Part shown: piece by piece, positions 8,069 through 16,938 of the stretch
Layout of the letters: each line of letters opens with the position of its first letter
Numbering within the stretch: position 1 is the stretch's first letter
DNA from: Tissierella simiarum
Lineage (GTDB): Bacteria; Bacillota; Clostridia; Tissierellales; Tissierellaceae
Reading direction: 5' to 3'
NCBI RefSeq assembly: GCF_018917865.1
Contig: NZ_JAHLPM010000009.1
Span: 1 to 64,000, forward strand
Length of the DNA: 64,000 bases
Program-made: the position numbers and the translations under genes
Notes under the pieces: generated by a model
The model's input: only the letters and a program-made list of their open reading frames with translations
What the model was told of the DNA's origin: nothing
The model's database searches: none

Positions 8069-9152
8069 TTAAGTTCACCTCATCTTCATAAATTTTAGGC
8101 TTTTCTAAGCCCTTTAATACTCTTAAGGTTCCTTTATTTAGTGCATCCATTTCATCTTCACCTGGATATACTATTACTTCTGATATAAAGCTAACCATTT
8201 CCTTTATTTTATCTATTAAATAGTGAGAATAGGCTAGTCCACCAGTAAGTATAATATTATCTACTTTACCTTTTAAGACTGTGGCACAAGCACCTATTTC
8301 TTTTCCTATTTGATAAATCATAGCATCATATACAAGCTTAGCTTCTTTATCTCCTTTACTTATTCTTTCCTCTACTTCTCTAGCATCTATAGTTCCTAAA
8401 TAAGAATTTAATCCGCCTTTCCCTTTAATCATTTCTTTCATTTCTTCATGAGTATACTTAGAAGAAAAACACATCTTTACAATATCCCCAACAGGTAGTC
8501 CACCAGATCTTTCTGGTGAAAAAGGTCCCATTTCTGATGCATTATTAACATCAATTATTTTTCCACTCTCCATTGGTGCAACAGATATTCCTCCTCCTAA
8601 GTGAGCTACTATTAAATTAATATCTTCTAAATTCTTGCTTATTTCTTTAGCTCTTCTATAAGAAACTGCTTTGATGTTTAATGCATGAACTTGTGATCTT
8701 CTTGGTATTTCCTTTAATCCTGATACTCTCGCAACTTCATTGAACTCATCTACTGCTACAGGATCCACTATATAAGAATCTATGCCTTCTCTGTCCCCAA
8801 TTCCTTTAGCTAACATGCCTCCTAAATTCGCAGCATGTTCTCCTTTAACTCCTATCCTCAAATCTTCAATCATTTTGTCTGTAACCAAATAGGTGCCTCC
8901 TGGCATAGATCTTAAGAGCCCACCCCTTCCTACTATAGCTTTTAAGCAATTTGTCTGTATACTTTCTTTCTCTAGCCAATCTAATATAAGACATAGTCTA
9001 TATTCATATTGGTCTGCTACCTTTTTGTACTTTTCTAAGTCTTCTTTCTTATGTTGAATTTTAAAGGATTTTATCTCCTTTTCATCTTCAAATAAAGATA
9101 CCTTAGTAGAAGTAGAACCTGGGTTTATTGCAAGAACAAATTTTCTTTCCAT
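8061..9152 (-). CDS. buk: Butyrate kinase (branched-chain acyl kinase), copy 1
   Basis: 363 residues, same family as the 6080-7153 gene, with [50 protein letters not shown] and GPFSPERSGGLP. It is first of the three acid-forming genes and its end overlaps the ptb start by 8 bp (translational coupling). It starts 12 bp after cdaR, which puts c-di-AMP synthesis and acid fermentation in one transcription unit unless an unseen promoter lies inside cdaR. Catalytic residues of the ASKHA fold look intact. Confidence 0.92.
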   Translation of the reverse strand: MERKFVLAINPGSTSTKVSLFEDEKEIKSFKIQHKKEDLEKYKKVADQYEYRLCLILDWLEKESIQTNCLKAIVGRGGLLRSMPGGTYLVTDKMIEDLRIGVKGEHAANLGGMLAKGIGDREGIDSYIVDPVAVDEFNEVARVSGLKEIPRRSQVHALNIKAVSYRRAKEISKNLEDINLIVAHLGGGISVAPMESGKIIDVNNASEMGPFSPERSGGLPVGDIVKMCFSSKYTHEEMKEMIKGKGGLNSYLGTIDAREVEERISKGDKEAKLVYDAMIYQIGKEIGACATVLKGKVDNIILTGGLAYSHYLIDKIKEMVSFISEVIVYPGEDEMDALNKGTLRVLKGLEKPKIYEDEVNLNG

Positions 9153-9164
9153 ACTCCATCCTCC

Positions 9165-10382
9165 TTAGTGTTTTTTTAGAGTGATTTCAATATATGGCGG
9201 TGTTACTTGTTGGATTTTAACTCCCTCTATTTCTTTCATATTAATATTGACCATATGAATACCTTCTTTTAATTCAGCTAAATCAATTTCTAGACCTAAA
9301 TCTTCTTCGGTCAAATCTTTAATAACATCCACGGCCCCTTTAACAGTGACTTGCACTGTTTTATCATAATCATTTTCATCTATAACTAGAGTGGAATCTA
9401 AATTTTTAATGTTAACATTTTTCAAACTTAAATCAAAAGTCTTAGTAGAAACTTCTTCTATGTTTAAAGTTACCGTTACTTTTTGATCTGGATTTAACAA
9501 TTCTACATTTTGAGGTAATTCTAGTTCTACTTCAACATTTTTATTTTCTATTAAAGAATTAATATCAATTGGAACTGTTTTTATAGAAGTAATAGTTCCC
9601 AAAGCTTTTTTATCTCCCTTTAAATTTATACTACTAGGATTTATAGTTATATTTGTAATTTCATAGTTCTCAGGTAATTGGTTTTCTGTTTGTAATTCAA
9701 TTGGTAATTTAACAGATCTAAAAATAGGTATAGATACATCTATAACATTTGGCTCTTTTTCAACACCTCGTACATCATTACCTTTATCATCTATCAACTT
9801 AATTGGGACTGTAACGTTAGTAGTTTCCTTTCTACCACTTAAATCTACTATAGCAACAGCTTCTGAAACTGAATTTACCCAACTTCTTGGTCCCTTTAGC
9901 AGTATAGATTGGGATTTTACTTCTGGACTTCCTGAAACATACCCTTGTTCCAGTTTACCTGTCGTCTTTATAGTTACATTTTTTTCCTTAGTTATCAGTT
10001 TATCGAACTTAAACAGTATTTCTTTTGGTTCATAATTAGTTATTTTTATATTAGTAAACTGATCTAAACTCACATGTACAGGCACTTTAATCTCACCTTC
10101 ACTATAGCCGCTTAAATCAACTCGTGCATTGATTCCCTGGGAAGTAAATTTATTTATATCATTGGTTTTCCCTGTCACTTTTACACTAATATTTGCCTCT
10201 TTAGGCTCCATAACTACAAGACCTTGTCTTTCCAAAGCATCAATATTACTAAAGGTAATGTTGATGTTTTTATATTCTACTGTTTTGTCAGGATTAACTT
10301 CACTCATAACATAGCTCCACAAAATGATAGCTATTATTAAAGCAAAGATTTTTATAGTTAAATCATTCTTCTCCTTGCTCAT
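9165..10382 (-). CDS. cdaR: CdaR, YbbR-domain regulator of the c-di-AMP cyclase
   Basis: 405 residues with one N-terminal membrane anchor (about residues 9-27, IKIFALIIAIILWSYVM) and a long extracytoplasmic part made of repeated YbbR domains. Each has a pattern of the type hxVxVxG followed by PxxIxLKG (for example VTVKTTGK-like, SPEVKSQSILLKG, NPSSINLKG). CdaR binds and modulates the diadenylate cyclase CdaA in Firmicutes. The gene overlaps the end of cdaA by 20 bp. The glmM gene that commonly follows cdaR is not here; butyrate kinase takes its place. Confidence 0.9.
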   Translation of the reverse strand: MSKEKNDLTIKIFALIIAIILWSYVMSEVNPDKTVEYKNINITFSNIDALERQGLVVMEPKEANISVKVTGKTNDINKFTSQGINARVDLSGYSEGEIKVPVHVSLDQFTNIKITNYEPKEILFKFDKLITKEKNVTIKTTGKLEQGYVSGSPEVKSQSILLKGPRSWVNSVSEAVAIVDLSGRKETTNVTVPIKLIDDKGNDVRGVEKEPNVIDVSIPIFRSVKLPIELQTENQLPENYEITNITINPSSINLKGDKKALGTITSIKTVPIDINSLIENKNVEVELELPQNVELLNPDQKVTVTLNIEEVSTKTFDLSLKNVNIKNLDSTLVIDENDYDKTVQVTVKGAVDVIKDLTEEDLGLEIDLAELKEGIHMVNINMKEIEGVKIQQVTPPYIEITLKKH

Positions 10383-11196
10383 CTTTACGCCTCCATTTTG
10401 TTATAAATGTTTGCTTTTGATCTTTAGGTTTATACATATCTACTAGAATTTGCTTTAATGTTTTAGCATCTATATACCTGGCTATACTTCCATTCTCAGC
10501 AATAGATATAGCTCCTGTTTCTTCGGACACTATTATGGCTAAACTATCTGATCTTTCTGAAATGCCTAATGCAGCTCTATGTCTAGTACCTAACTCCTTA
10601 CTAATTCCCATATTATCTGTCAACGGTAAAAAGCAAGCTGCTGCTTTTATAATGTCTTCCTTAATTATTACCGCTCCATCATGAAGTGGTGTATTTGGAA
10701 TAAAAATATTTATTAAAAGATCACTTGAAACTCTACCGTCAATTTTAGTTCCTGTTTCCACAACTTCATTCAATCCTGTTTGCCTTTCTATAACAATTAA
10801 AGCACCAATTTTCTGTCTAGATAAGGAGGCTACAGCTTCTACTATTTCATCTACAACTTTTGTTAAGCTTTCACCTTTTATTTCAAGAAAAGTTTTTGTA
10901 AAAAATCTACTTCTACCAATATACTCTAGTCCTCTTCTAAGTTCTGGCTGAAATACAATTAAAATAGCAATAACTCCTACTGTCATGGTTTTTTCTAATA
11001 TCCAATTAATAGTATAAAATTCTAACCATCCACTAATTTTAGCAAATACAAATAATGCCAATATTCCTTTAGTAAGCTGCTCAGCTCTCGTCTCTCTAAT
11101 AAGTTTAAACAATTTATAAAAAACAGCAGCTACGATTAAAATATCAATAACATCACGCATTCTAACATTTAAGAATAATTCTCTAAAATATTGCAA
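10363..11196 (-). CDS. cdaA: Diadenylate cyclase CdaA
   Basis: 277 residues from TTG at 11196, which has AGAGGTG 9 nt upstream; a GTG at 11208 overlaps that ribosome binding site and is less likely. Three membrane segments occupy roughly residues 15-95. The DisA_N/DAC catalytic domain follows, with the diagnostic LHDGAVII (DGA motif) and GTRHRAALG (RHR motif). It condenses two ATP into cyclic di-AMP at the membrane, the second messenger for potassium/osmotic and cell-wall homeostasis. It is first in a long operon (cdaA-cdaR-buk-ptb-buk-ATPase-vor) with a sigma-A-like promoter 45-70 bp upstream. Confidence 0.95.
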   Translation of the reverse strand: MQYFRELFLNVRMRDVIDILIVAAVFYKLFKLIRETRAEQLTKGILALFVFAKISGWLEFYTINWILEKTMTVGVIAILIVFQPELRRGLEYIGRSRFFTKTFLEIKGESLTKVVDEIVEAVASLSRQKIGALIVIERQTGLNEVVETGTKIDGRVSSDLLINIFIPNTPLHDGAVIIKEDIIKAAACFLPLTDNMGISKELGTRHRAALGISERSDSLAIIVSEETGAISIAENGSIARYIDAKTLKQILVDMYKPKDQKQTFITKWRRKDEQGEE

Positions 11197-11239
11197 GGTC
11201 GACCACACCTCTTATTATATTTTTTAATCCATTAATTCT

Positions 11240-11268
11240 ATTATATAACAAATAGTTATTTATTTGAA
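11240..11268 (-). promoter_or_regulatory. Sigma-A-like promoter for the cdaA operon
   Basis: On the minus strand, TTCAAA (-35, 11263-11268) and TATAAT (-10, 11240-11245) are separated by 17 bp, about 45 bp before the cdaA start. The -10 is perfect, the -35 matches 4 of 6. Confidence 0.5.
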
Positions 11269-11313
11269 CTAAATATATTACTTAGCTCTAATGTAATTAA
11301 ATTCAGAAAACAG

Positions 11314-12531
11314 TTAATTTTGAGTTATCTTGTCCATTGTATCTTTATAAGACCTCTCTATTCTACCTAGAACCTCCTTAGTTACAGGAACTTCTAATCC
11401 TCCTTGTAACAACTCTTGAATTGGAAGTATTTCATAAAATAATTGGTTGTTTTTTCTATATTTGTGTACCCAAGTCGGTATATAAGTTATATTTTTAATA
11501 GTAGTTTCTGCTTTAGAGAAATCTTTTTCTAATTCTAATTGTACCATTATCCCATCTTCTGTATATACATTATCCATAGTTTCTTTTCTTTGGTTTGATA
11601 AAAAATTACCCATGGAATAAATTATAAAATTATCCTTTCCATTATAACTTATAATTTCTGTTTTTTGAATTACATGAGGGTGACTTCCCAAAATTATATT
11701 AGCCCCCCATTCGACCATTTTCCTCCCTAAGTCCATTTGGTATGTAGATGGCTCTCTTTGATACTCATTACCCCAATGGATAAATACTACGATTACATCT
11801 ACTCCCAAGGATTTCACACTTTCTATATCTTCTTTTATCTTATTTTCATCTATTTTATTTATCATATAGCTTAGTTCTTGTTCAGTTAAAGTAAAATCCA
11901 TTCCATTCATTCCATAAGTATAACATAAAAAACCTAATTTAATACCCTCAACTTCTTCAACTAAAATAGGTGTATTTGGTTCTTTATAGGTTCCAATATT
12001 TTTTAATCCATATTCTTCTATAGCATCAATAGTTGATATTAGTCCATTTTTTCCTTGATCTAAACTATGATTATTAGCAGTAGAAAGAATATCAAACCCA
12101 GTATCCTTTAAAGCATATAAAGTTTCTCTAGGAGAATTAAAATTTGGGTATCCTTTAAAGCCTACTTCTTTTCCAGCTGTAACGGTTTCAAAGTTTCCTA
12201 GTGCAATATCTGCACCACTTATATATTTTTTTACATATTTAAACGTCGGAGTAAAATCATAAACTCCCCTTGTAGAATCGTAAGCAGCTTTAAATTGAGG
12301 AGAATGAAACATAATATCTCCTACGCTTAAAAGTGTTATATTAGATATTCTTTGTTCTTTTACTTCTTCTTTTATATCCCCTTCTTTATCAACTATATTT
12401 GTTTCTTCTTTAACATATTCCTTAGAAGTTGTACTACTTTTAAATACAACTCCATGCTTTATAGCATTAAATGATAGAAATCCTAATGTAGCTATTAAAA
12501 CTGTGATTAATGAAATGTATCTTTTTTTCAT
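11314..12531 (-). CDS. CapA-like metallophosphoesterase, membrane-anchored
   Basis: 405 residues. An N-terminal membrane anchor (about residues 5-25) is followed by a charged linker and a PGA_cap/calcineurin-like domain with SVGDIMFH, ADIALGNFET, STANNHSLDQG, VIVFIHWGNEY, LGSHPHVIQ and FIIYSMGNFLS, the metal-ligand signature of the family. CapA homologues act outside the membrane in poly-gamma-glutamate capsule production. Here capB/capC/pgsA partners are absent, so its substrate is unknown and a capsule role should not be assumed. It is transcribed alone, downstream of the prsW terminator. Confidence 0.82.
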   Translation of the reverse strand: MKKRYISLITVLIATLGFLSFNAIKHGVVFKSSTTSKEYVKEETNIVDKEGDIKEEVKEQRISNITLLSVGDIMFHSPQFKAAYDSTRGVYDFTPTFKYVKKYISGADIALGNFETVTAGKEVGFKGYPNFNSPRETLYALKDTGFDILSTANNHSLDQGKNGLISTIDAIEEYGLKNIGTYKEPNTPILVEEVEGIKLGFLCYTYGMNGMDFTLTEQELSYMINKIDENKIKEDIESVKSLGVDVIVVFIHWGNEYQREPSTYQMDLGRKMVEWGANIILGSHPHVIQKTEIISYNGKDNFIIYSMGNFLSNQRKETMDNVYTEDGIMVQLELEKDFSKAETTIKNITYIPTWVHKYRKNNQLFYEILPIQELLQGGLEVPVTKEVLGRIERSYKDTMDKITQN

Positions 12532-12576
12532 AATTGACCCCTTTCAGAAAACTCTCATTAACGTATTACAATGTAT

Positions 12577-12608
12577 AAAGGGATAGAGAAAAAATCCTCT
12601 ATCCCTTT
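12577..12608 (-). terminator. Terminator downstream of prsW
   Basis: A perfect 12-bp stem (12577-12588 with 12597-12608, core gggatagag) with an A-rich loop lies between the prsW stop codon and the capA-like start. The T tract on the minus strand is short, so efficiency is uncertain. Confidence 0.6.
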
Positions 12609-12645
12609 TATTCTACACCTTAAACTCAGTTTATTCAATTAAATA

Positions 12646-13350
12646 CTATTCTTCTCTTTTTGTGTCTATAAATCTATTCTTTGAGTCATACATAAAAGTA
12701 GATAATTTTCTTTCATTCAACCACCAAATATAGACTACGTAAGGAACAAATAATATTGTAAGCTGAGGAATTTCTGCCATTAATATAAAGTCAAATAATC
12801 CATGTAATATTACAGGCATATAAAGAGATCTTAACAAATTCTTTCTGCTTCTCTTTTTATCTGCGTCAAACTTAGCTAAAGATAAGTAATATCCCATAGT
12901 TATACCAAAAACTCCATGAGCTGGTACTGAAAAAATTCCTCTATATAGTCCAATATATGGATTATTGGTATAAGTAAAAACTACATAGATTATATTTTCT
13001 ACTGTAGCAAAACCCATAGCTGAGAATACCCCATATACTATACCATCTAACTTTTCGTTAAAATACTTTGTTTTATAAGGATATTTTAATATCGCCAATC
13101 TTTTAAAATATTCTTCTGTTAACCCAGCTACTATAAAAGCGTTATAAAAAGCTCCGAAAGCTGACGGAAAAACATTAAATTTTATCAAAAATTCTTCTAC
13201 TATAATGGAAGGTATGACTGCTAAAGCTCCTAGTAAAAAAGTTCCAATTAAAAGCTTTAAAGGTTCTCTATCATATCTATCACTTAGGTAAATTCCAAAT
13301 ATAATAGCTGCTGCTGGTGTTACAGCTATTATAAAAAGTCTTAAACTCAA
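12646..13350 (-). CDS. PrsW-family intramembrane protease
   Basis: 234 residues, polytopic with about seven membrane segments. The PrsW/glutamic-type CAAX-related signature is visible: TEEYFKR (EExxK), PAHGVFG and LHGLFDFIL supply the conserved Glu and His residues. In Bacillus subtilis PrsW performs site-1 cleavage of an anti-sigma factor; in clostridia PrsW members act on anti-sigma factors of ECF sigmas. No sigma/anti-sigma pair is adjacent here, so the substrate is unknown. It lies 81 bp downstream of ptsI and is separated from it by a terminator. Confidence 0.85.
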   Translation of the reverse strand: MSLRLFIIAVTPAAAIIFGIYLSDRYDREPLKLLIGTFLLGALAVIPSIIVEEFLIKFNVFPSAFGAFYNAFIVAGLTEEYFKRLAILKYPYKTKYFNEKLDGIVYGVFSAMGFATVENIIYVVFTYTNNPYIGLYRGIFSVPAHGVFGITMGYYLSLAKFDADKKRSRKNLLRSLYMPVILHGLFDFILMAEIPQLTILFVPYVVYIWWLNERKLSTFMYDSKNRFIDTKREE

Positions 13351-13400
13351 AATATTCCCTCCTTAATTTCTTTGAGTTTATTATTCCAAAAAAATAAAAA

Positions 13401-13430
13401 AATAACCCTAAGGGAAACCTTAGGATTATT
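13401..13430 (-). terminator. Terminator of ptsH-ptsI
   Basis: A 12-bp stem with one mismatch (13401-13413 with 13418-13430, core cctaagg) starts one base past the ptsI stop codon. It is followed on the minus strand by a long T tract (A run at 13387-13400 on the plus strand). Confidence 0.8.
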
Positions 13431-13431
13431 T

Positions 13432-15135
13432 TTATAATATCTTTTCATCTATAAAACTTTCTACATCTTCTGCTGTAGGCAATGTAAGGATTGTATCTAT
13501 CATATCAGCTACTTCTTTTTTAGAAGTATTTTTAATTAACCATCTTGCCTTTAATATCGATGAAGCACTCATACTGAACTCATCTAATCCCATAGCTAAT
13601 AATAGAGGGATTAATTTTTCATCTCCAGCTGCTTCACCACACATACCTACCCAAATACCTTCCTTATGTCCATTTTCTATAGTCATTTTAATAAGCTTTA
13701 GAACAGCTGGATGATATTGATTGTATAAGTGGGAAATATCTTGATTTCCTCTATCTACTGCTGTAGTATATTGGATTAAGTCATTAGTTCCAATACTGAA
13801 GAAATCTACTTCCTTTGCAAATATGTCAGAATGTACTGCTACAGCTGGAATTTCAACCATTATACCAATCTCTACTTCATTATCGAAAGAAATATTTTCT
13901 TTTCTTAATTCTTCTTTAACTTCTTCTAATATAGCTTTTGCATCTCTAACTTCTTGTAAATTAGATATCATTGGAAACATGATTTTTATATTTCCAAAGG
14001 CACTAGCTCTTAGAATAGCTCTTAATTGGGTTCTAAATATATCTGTTCTATCTAAACATAATCTAATAGCTCTATAACCTAAGAATGGATTCATTTCTTT
14101 TGGTAAGTTTAAATAAGGTAAGTCCTTATCTCCACCTACATCTAAAGTCCTTATAACTAAAGGTTTATTTTTCAATTTTTCAGCTACTATTTTATAGGCC
14201 TCAAATTGCTCTTCCTCAGAAGGTAATCTATCTCTATCCATATATAAGAACTCAGTTCTGAATAAACCTACACCTTCTCCGTCATTTTCTAGCACTTTAT
14301 CTATATCTTTTGGTGTCCCTATATTACCTGCAATCTCTACTTTAAAGCCATCCCTAGAAACACTTTCTTTACCCTTCATTTCCTCTAATTTTGTTTTAAA
14401 ATCTTCATATTCTTTTTTTGCTGCCTCATAGATTTTTATTTCTTCTTCAGAAGGGTTTATTATTATATCACCTTTCTTACCATCAATTATGATAAAATCC
14501 TCATTTTTTACTAAGTTAGTTATATCTTTTACTCCAGCTATTGAAGGTATTTCTAAAGTTCTAGCCATAATTGCTGTATGAGATGTTTTTCCTCCTAATT
14601 CTGTAACAAACCCAACAACCATTTCTTTGTTCATTTGAGCAGTATCAGAAGGAGTCAAGTCTTCTGCAATAACTATACATTTTTCACTTAAAGACTGTAA
14701 ATCTCCACTTTCAATATTTAGTAATGCTTTTAATAATCTCTTAGATACATCTTTTAAGTCTAATGCTCTTTCCTTTAAATATTCATCATCTATATTTTCA
14801 AATAAGGATATATAGTAATCAGCAGTTTCTTTAACAGCCCATTCACTATTTACCTTATCATTAACAATTTTTTCCCTAACTCCACCAATGAACTCAGGAT
14901 CTTCTAACATCATTTTATGGGCAGTGAAAATTTCAGCTTCTTTTTCTCCCACAGTTTTTAAAGTTCTTTCATAAAGTTCTTCTATTTGGTTAGTACTTTT
15001 TTCAATAGCTTTATTTAATCTATCAATTTCCAATTGAGGATCTTCAGTTTGAGTTTTTACAACCTTAATTTCAGGCTCTTTGTATAAAAATATTTTCCCT
15101 ATTGCAATTCCAGGTGAAGTTCCTGATCCTTTCAT
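13432..15135 (-). CDS. ptsI: PTS enzyme I (phosphoenolpyruvate-protein phosphotransferase)
   Basis: 567 residues, full length. The phosphorylated histidine is in GGKTSHTAIMARTLEIPSIAG; the PEP-binding barrel shows GVGLFRTEFLYMDRD, RTLDVGGDKDLPYL, NPFLGYRAIR and DFFSIGTNDLIQYT. It also has GMCGEAAGDE with the catalytic cysteine. It transfers phosphate from PEP to HPr in the cytosol. It starts 11 bp after ptsH, the classical ptsHI order. No sugar permease is adjacent, so the pair serves PTS transporters elsewhere and carbon regulation. Confidence 0.97.
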   Translation of the reverse strand: MKGSGTSPGIAIGKIFLYKEPEIKVVKTQTEDPQLEIDRLNKAIEKSTNQIEELYERTLKTVGEKEAEIFTAHKMMLEDPEFIGGVREKIVNDKVNSEWAVKETADYYISLFENIDDEYLKERALDLKDVSKRLLKALLNIESGDLQSLSEKCIVIAEDLTPSDTAQMNKEMVVGFVTELGGKTSHTAIMARTLEIPSIAGVKDITNLVKNEDFIIIDGKKGDIIINPSEEEIKIYEAAKKEYEDFKTKLEEMKGKESVSRDGFKVEIAGNIGTPKDIDKVLENDGEGVGLFRTEFLYMDRDRLPSEEEQFEAYKIVAEKLKNKPLVIRTLDVGGDKDLPYLNLPKEMNPFLGYRAIRLCLDRTDIFRTQLRAILRASAFGNIKIMFPMISNLQEVRDAKAILEEVKEELRKENISFDNEVEIGIMVEIPAVAVHSDIFAKEVDFFSIGTNDLIQYTTAVDRGNQDISHLYNQYHPAVLKLIKMTIENGHKEGIWVGMCGEAAGDEKLIPLLLAMGLDEFSMSASSILKARWLIKNTSKKEVADMIDTILTLPTAEDVESFIDEKIL

Positions 15136-15146
15136 AAAAATGCCTC

Positions 15147-15410
15147 CTATTCGTTAAACTTATTGTTTACTAAGCTTATTAATTCTTTTACAGCTGTTTC
15201 AGCGTCATCACCTTCAGCTTGAATTATAATCTTATCACCTTTTGCTGCTCCCATACTAAGTATTCCCATAATGCTTTTTGCATTATAATCTTTACCATCT
15301 TTTGTAACCTTAATATCAGCAGTATATTTTGATGCTTCCTTCACAAACAAACTAGCTGGTCTTGCATGTAAACCTGTCTCATTTTGTAATATAACTTCTT
15401 GTTTAAACAT
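15147..15410 (-). CDS. ptsH: HPr phosphocarrier protein
   Basis: 87 residues with both regulatory sites of Gram-positive HPr: the active-site histidine in ETGLHARPASLFV (residue 16) and the serine phosphorylated by HPr kinase in KSIMGILSMGAAKGD. The second site implies CcpA-type catabolite regulation in this organism. Start ATG at 15410 follows TAGGAGGT. Upstream lies a 20-bp palindrome (15490-15509) in the leader or promoter region. Confidence 0.97.
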   Translation of the reverse strand: MFKQEVILQNETGLHARPASLFVKEASKYTADIKVTKDGKDYNAKSIMGILSMGAAKGDKIIIQAEGDDAETAVKELISLVNNKFNE

Positions 15411-15489
15411 TATATTTACCTCCTAGATTTTATTAATATTTTTAGTTTCCCATGGGCAGCTCTTTAGTATCCACCCTTTTATAATTCAC

Positions 15490-15509
15490 AGGAAAATATG
15501 AATTTTCCT
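15490..15509. other. 20-bp palindrome upstream of ptsH
   Basis: Arms aggaaaat and attttcct with a 4-nt spacer form a perfect inverted repeat about 80 bp before the ptsH start. There is no T tract, so it is not a terminator; it could be an operator or an mRNA hairpin. Purpose unknown. Confidence 0.35.
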
Positions 15510-15588
15510 AGTATAAACTTGATTTAAACAACGTTTTAACAAAAACTTCTCTATTAAAAATTACCTTCTATTATAAAAACCTATCTAC

Positions 15589-16188
15589 TTATTTTCCACC
15601 ATAAGAAATAGTTATCATCTTGCCTCTTCTAGAATTATTCGTCATATAATACTGGATTAAAACAAATAATCCTATAGCTATTAGTAAATCTCCTATACTT
15701 ATAATCTTTGGAAAAGGATAGGGTCGAGATATTGGTATAATGTCTGATAGATAATAAAGTTTCGTCCCCTTATGTGATAAAGTATGAGTTAATATCTTTC
15801 CTTCTTCCAATAAAGTCAATTGCTCATATAAATGGGAACTTTTAAGTCCCTTAATAGAAACCGGCATTCTTCCTTCATTTCCCAATAACGGAATGAAGTT
15901 TAATATTGATCCTAACAGGGTAATCAATAGACCCTTTTCTCTTATATTCATAGATAAACCTAGTATTAAAAATAAATATACTATAATATGAATATAAAAA
16001 AAATTATTTTCTATAATACCACTTAGTTTACCATTACTCCTAGAAACTATTAATAAACTTATCATTTCCAATATGAAACTAATTACAAACAAATACCACC
16101 CTTTTATATTTAACCATTCTAAGTTCCTTATCTTTCCACCTCTAAGCTTTCCTATTAATAAAGACAAGGTAAGGGTTTCAATCAACAT
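15589..16188 (-). CDS. DUF5317-type membrane protein
   Basis: 199 residues with about five to six hydrophobic segments and the pattern SLLIGKLRGGKIRNLEWLNIKG near the N terminus, then GNEGRMPVS and GDLLIAIGLFVLIQYYM, which I recognise as the DUF5317 family common in Firmicutes. The function of the family is unknown. It stands alone between ptsH and the rubrerythrin gene, on the same strand as both, with gaps of 140-180 bp on each side. Confidence 0.75.
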   Translation of the reverse strand: MLIETLTLSLLIGKLRGGKIRNLEWLNIKGWYLFVISFILEMISLLIVSRSNGKLSGIIENNFFYIHIIVYLFLILGLSMNIREKGLLITLLGSILNFIPLLGNEGRMPVSIKGLKSSHLYEQLTLLEEGKILTHTLSHKGTKLYYLSDIIPISRPYPFPKIISIGDLLIAIGLFVLIQYYMTNNSRRGKMITISYGGK

Positions 16189-16302
16189 TTTAAAAGCACT
16201 CCTTCTATAGTTATCTGCTACTTATATTTTATCATTAATTAATGTTGACTCCAAACTTAATATTTTACTCACATTCTTACATCTTCGTGAAAAGGTTTGC
16301 CT

Positions 16303-16330
16303 AAAAAATTAAGACACCTTTCGGTGTCTT
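16303..16330 (-). terminator. Rubrerythrin terminator
   Basis: An 8-bp stem (16311-16318 with 16323-16330, arm aagacacc) is followed on the minus strand by taatttttt, next to the stop codon at 16332. Confidence 0.85.
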
Positions 16331-16331
16331 A

Positions 16332-16877
16332 TTAGTATTCTACAAATAATTCTCTTTTAGCTTTACATAGTGGACAATTATCATGTTCATCAGCTAAGGC
16401 TATAAATCCGCATATTGGACATAACAATATTTTTTCTGCTTCTAAATCTTTTCCTCCATCTACAGCTTCCTTAGCTTTTGTAAATAACTCTGCATGAACC
16501 TTTTCTGCTGCAATAGCAAATTTCATAGCAGATATAGCTGCCTTTTCATTTTGCATTTCTGCTACAGCTATATATGCAGGATACATTTGCTCAACTTCAA
16601 AAATTTCTCCATTAATTGCTCCTTGAAGGTTTTCTGATGTTGTTCCAAGGCCAAATCCAGCCCCTGCGGTTACAGAAAAATCACCTTTTTCATCTTTTAA
16701 AGCTTTAAAGTGAAGAGTAGCATGAACTTCTTCAGCATCAGAAGTTGCCATAAATAATCTTCCTACAGTTGGAAAACCATCTTTATTGGCTTTATCTGCC
16801 CAAATTCTATATCTCATATGTGCCTGACTTTCTCCACCAAAAGCTGATCGTAAATTTTCTGCCGTCATTGCATTCAT
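16332..16877 (-). CDS. Rubrerythrin
   Basis: 181 residues. A four-helix diiron domain shows the ferritin-like carboxylate/histidine motifs (GGESQAHMRY, DAEEVHATLH, AAEKVHAELF). The C-terminal rubredoxin-like FeS4 domain has two pairs of cysteines (LCPICG and NCPLCK). It is a cytosolic NAD(P)H-linked peroxide reductase protecting anaerobes from oxygen. Single gene with its own terminator; start has AAGGGGGGA upstream. The upstream neighbour on the same strand is the CoA-disulfide reductase fusion. Confidence 0.95.
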   Translation of the reverse strand: MNAMTAENLRSAFGGESQAHMRYRIWADKANKDGFPTVGRLFMATSDAEEVHATLHFKALKDEKGDFSVTAGAGFGLGTTSENLQGAINGEIFEVEQMYPAYIAVAEMQNEKAAISAMKFAIAAEKVHAELFTKAKEAVDGGKDLEAEKILLCPICGFIALADEHDNCPLCKAKRELFVEY

Positions 16878-16938
16878 GAAAATCCCCCCTTATAAAAAAT
16901 ATTTACATTCCTATTGTAACCTATTTATATAATGTTGT

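Noticed and set aside
11314-12531. Capsule biosynthesis locus
   Set aside because: Only a CapA-like domain is present; capB, capC and pgs genes are absent.
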